64,000 nt of DNA from Hormiphora californensis. Lineage: Eukaryota; Ctenophora; Tentaculata; Cydippida; Pleurobrachiidae. Location of the stretch: the NCBI GenBank assembly GCA_020137815.1, contig CM035351.1:1035751-1099750 (forward strand), written 5' to 3'. Both the position numbers and the translations under genes were made by a program. Shown here one piece after another: positions 62,304 through 64,000 of this stretch. How positions within the stretch are numbered: position 1 is the first letter of the stretch; every line of letters begins with the position of its first letter. The notes beneath the pieces were generated by a model, which ran no database searches, was not told the origin of the DNA, and worked only from the letters and a program-made list of their open reading frames with translations.

Positions 62304-62998
62304 GAGTGTTAGTTTGGTTGTTCTCTCTATCCCTCTCTTTGCTGCTACTTGGATCCAGAAAGTAGAAACAAGTAGTGGCTTAATCGACTAAAAAAACGCG
62401 GCTTAGCCATCTGTTTTATTGCCGAACGCCACGGACTGCGCTAAGCAAACACACTTAAATTTTAATCAGAGGCTAAGTATTTAATCTTAGCGTAGATACA
62501 CTTCAAACAGTGGTGTTCCGTCATATTGGCCGCCTGCATAAAGCGGTGTCCACGGACCACGACGTCTAAGACGCAGCCCGCAGCCATTGAATGGTTTTTG
62601 GATTTTGTGGAAAACGCTTTGGGCGGCCAATACGACGGAGCACCACTGAAAGGGTTCAAAAAAGCACAAACAGGCGATAGGGCAGTGGTTGGCCTATGCT
62701 ACAGGCCCTAGAAGCCGTGGAAAACGCGCGCACTTGGGGTTGAGGCGAAGCACTCCACGCGTTCTGAGCTGTGATTGGTGGGCGTGACTTGATTGTGCAT
62801 GACAAACTTTCATCAACTACAACGTAAAACTATTTATTGAGATATGTGATACGTCGATAACCTGAGATAACCTGTGATATCCTGTGATAATTACGATCAA
62901 GTCACTGGTATCTACTCCTTTTGCAGCCAACAACGACAACTGTGAGTACACACAATCCCCTCGATCCCCACTCCACTAGTGAATCCTGCATATCCATC
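62304..62998. other. Intergenic flank with a small MITE
   Basis: No gene seen between CCS and the PHD-finger ORF. Holds the inverted-repeat element at 62508-62648 and short TGATAACCTG repeats near 62858-62885. Confidence 0.4.
62508..62648. mobile_element. 141-bp MITE with 27-bp terminal inverted repeats
   Basis: The ends CAGTGGTGTTCCGTCATATT (62508-62534) and the complementary 62622-62648 differ at two positions over 27 bp. The CAGTGGTG terminus is hAT-like, but no clear 8-bp target duplication is visible. Confidence 0.65.
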
Positions 62999-64000
62999 AT
63001 GTCCACGACAAGAAGTGGGACGGAATTTTCACCGTTCGATGATCCAACCACCACCCCTAAGGCAATCACTGTCCAAACCCTTGCCCATCCCAACCCTGCA
63101 AATCATCTATCAACGCCTCCACGAACCAATAACTTTTCAATGCCAATTCAAACTCCACGCCATTTCACATCCGCTCAACAATGTCTATGCAATGGGACCA
63201 AATCAAGTGGGCGTATGATCAAGTGTATCACGTGCAAATGCTGCTACCATGACGAGTGCGTTAGCTTGAAATCCCTGAGCAAATTCCTTGAAATCTCTGA
63301 AGAGGGCCTTTTATGCGTTGATGACTGGGTTTGCCCGGAGTGTATCGTTACTGCCCAGCTTCTTCGAGCCGGTAGTCCCTTGTTTGACGCTATTGCGACT
63401 AAAGCAGCTAAACTGATGGCTGACCAATCAAACATCCATAACAACTCTCACCTTGATTCAACTGTTAACGCATGGCAACCAACAACCACTCCCGTTCAAT
63501 CTGAAACCACTATGGGCATCTTGAACAATGAACATTTTCCACCGCTACCCTCATCCAACAGTAGCTCCTCACTTCAACGCACCGGCACAACATCCACCGA
63601 CAGAACTAACAATGATACAACTCGTTCAGGTGTCCAAAACCAAACCCCTCCTAAGGTTACACCGAGAAAAGTACTTCCACCCCAGCCTCGATTGACGATC
63701 CACTGTGATGATGTGAAGGAGACGAGGAATGCTATCGACAAAGCCTTGGAAAATATACCTATCTCTCAAGCAAGGAACTTTTCTTCCTCGGTAAGAGTGT
63801 GGTTTCCCAATGAGGAATGTCAACAATTGGCCACAGAATGTTTGAAGACTGCAGGAGTGCTAGAGCAAACTGCCAGAGTGTCCGCTGAGGTAATGTCAAA
63901 AGTAGAACTCAGGTTTGTCCCTGTTGAGTCCCTCCCAAGAGATGCCACAACGGAGGAATGTAGAAAATTCTGTCTCGAAAAGCTAACAGCGAAGAATGAA
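62999..64000 (+). CDS. PHD-finger protein, probably ORF1 of a non-LTR retrotransposon (runs off window)
   Basis: Open for 334 codons from ATG at 62999 to the last base with no intron signal needed. After a Thr/Pro-rich N terminus a PHD-type zinc finger spans about 61-114: CLCNG, then CITCKCCYHDECV, a spacer, then DDWVCPEC (C4HC3 ligand order). A Ser/Thr/Asn-rich linker follows (to about 230), then a folded-looking domain (RLTIHCDDVKETRNAIDKAL, VRVWFPNEECQQLATECL). PHD fingers followed by a low-complexity linker occur in ORF1 proteins of several invertebrate CR1/L2-type non-LTR elements. A cellular PHD protein is possible; the sequence past 64000 would decide. Confidence 0.7.
   Translation, partial: MSTTRSGTEFSPFDDPTTTPKAITVQTLAHPNPANHLSTPPRTNNFSMPIQTPRHFTSAQQCLCNGTKSSGRMIKCITCKCCYHDECVSLKSLSKFLEISEEGLLCVDDWVCPECIVTAQLLRAGSPLFDAIATKAAKLMADQSNIHNNSHLDSTVNAWQPTTTPVQSETTMGILNNEHFPPLPSSNSSSSLQRTGTTSTDRTNNDTTRSGVQNQTPPKVTPRKVLPPQPRLTIHCDDVKETRNAIDKALENIPISQARNFSSSVRVWFPNEECQQLATECLKTAGVLEQTARVSAEVMSKVELRFVPVESLPRDATTEECRKFCLEKLTAKNE

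Overview
The window is animal nuclear DNA. Genes are split by short GT-AG introns, coding exons encode a six-Ig receptor tyrosine kinase and an adhesion GPCR with a GPS motif, and degenerate CCCTAA (TTAGGG-type) telomere-like repeats occur. Small introns, dense microsatellites, many small inverted-repeat elements and an Ig-RTK whose coding ends right after the kinase suggest a non-bilaterian animal, most plausibly a sponge. That placement is inference; nothing in the window proves it.

Layout. 0.1-1.1 kb: unrecognised TATA-driven ORF pair (+). 2.4-4.5 kb: two phase-matched exons of an unrecognised gene (+) whose intron contains an intronless cathepsin L-like protease gene (-) with a C-terminal ShKT domain. 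4.5-8.4 kb: microsatellites, perfect hairpins, no convincing gene. 8.46-11.0 kb: a four-exon secreted precursor (+) carrying five copies of Q[L/M]SYFD, three of them released by KR sites; this is the best candidate for a previously undescribed system. 11.4-12.5 kb: TA-flanked inverted-repeat transposon. 12.5-13.7 kb: small bHLH protein (-). 14.16-14.73 kb: two identical head-to-tail MITEs. 15.7-27.7 kb: the Ig-RTK (+), reconstructed over 18-19 exons. 30.7-32.6 kb: divergent cyclin-like protein (+). 33.5-48.1 kb: adhesion GPCR (-) reconstructed from signal peptide to C-tail; two of its introns contain other loci on the opposite strand, a frameshifted polypeptide GalNAc-transferase (35.3-38.1 kb) and a cluster of ubiquitin-like/basic-helix genes (40.6-44.6 kb). 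53.0-55.5 kb: glutathione reductase (-) without its dimerisation domain. 56.0-56.5 kb: unrecognised two-exon gene (-). 57.1-59.0 kb: 17-bp minisatellite and a 1.38-kb TTAA-flanked element with 207-bp perfect terminal repeats. 59.2-62.3 kb: mitochondrial dihydroorotate dehydrogenase, a TMEM242-like membrane protein and a copper chaperone for SOD that has lost most metal motifs (all -). 63.0-64.0 kb: PHD-finger ORF running off the end, probably ORF1 of a non-LTR retrotransposon.

The genes are unrelated housekeeping, signalling and accessory loci, not one pathway; the shared theme is gene-within-intron packing. Several genes read through only if one base is removed from a short homopolymer, so some apparent breaks may be consensus errors. 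The GalNAc-transferase carries many more, and looks like a pseudogene.
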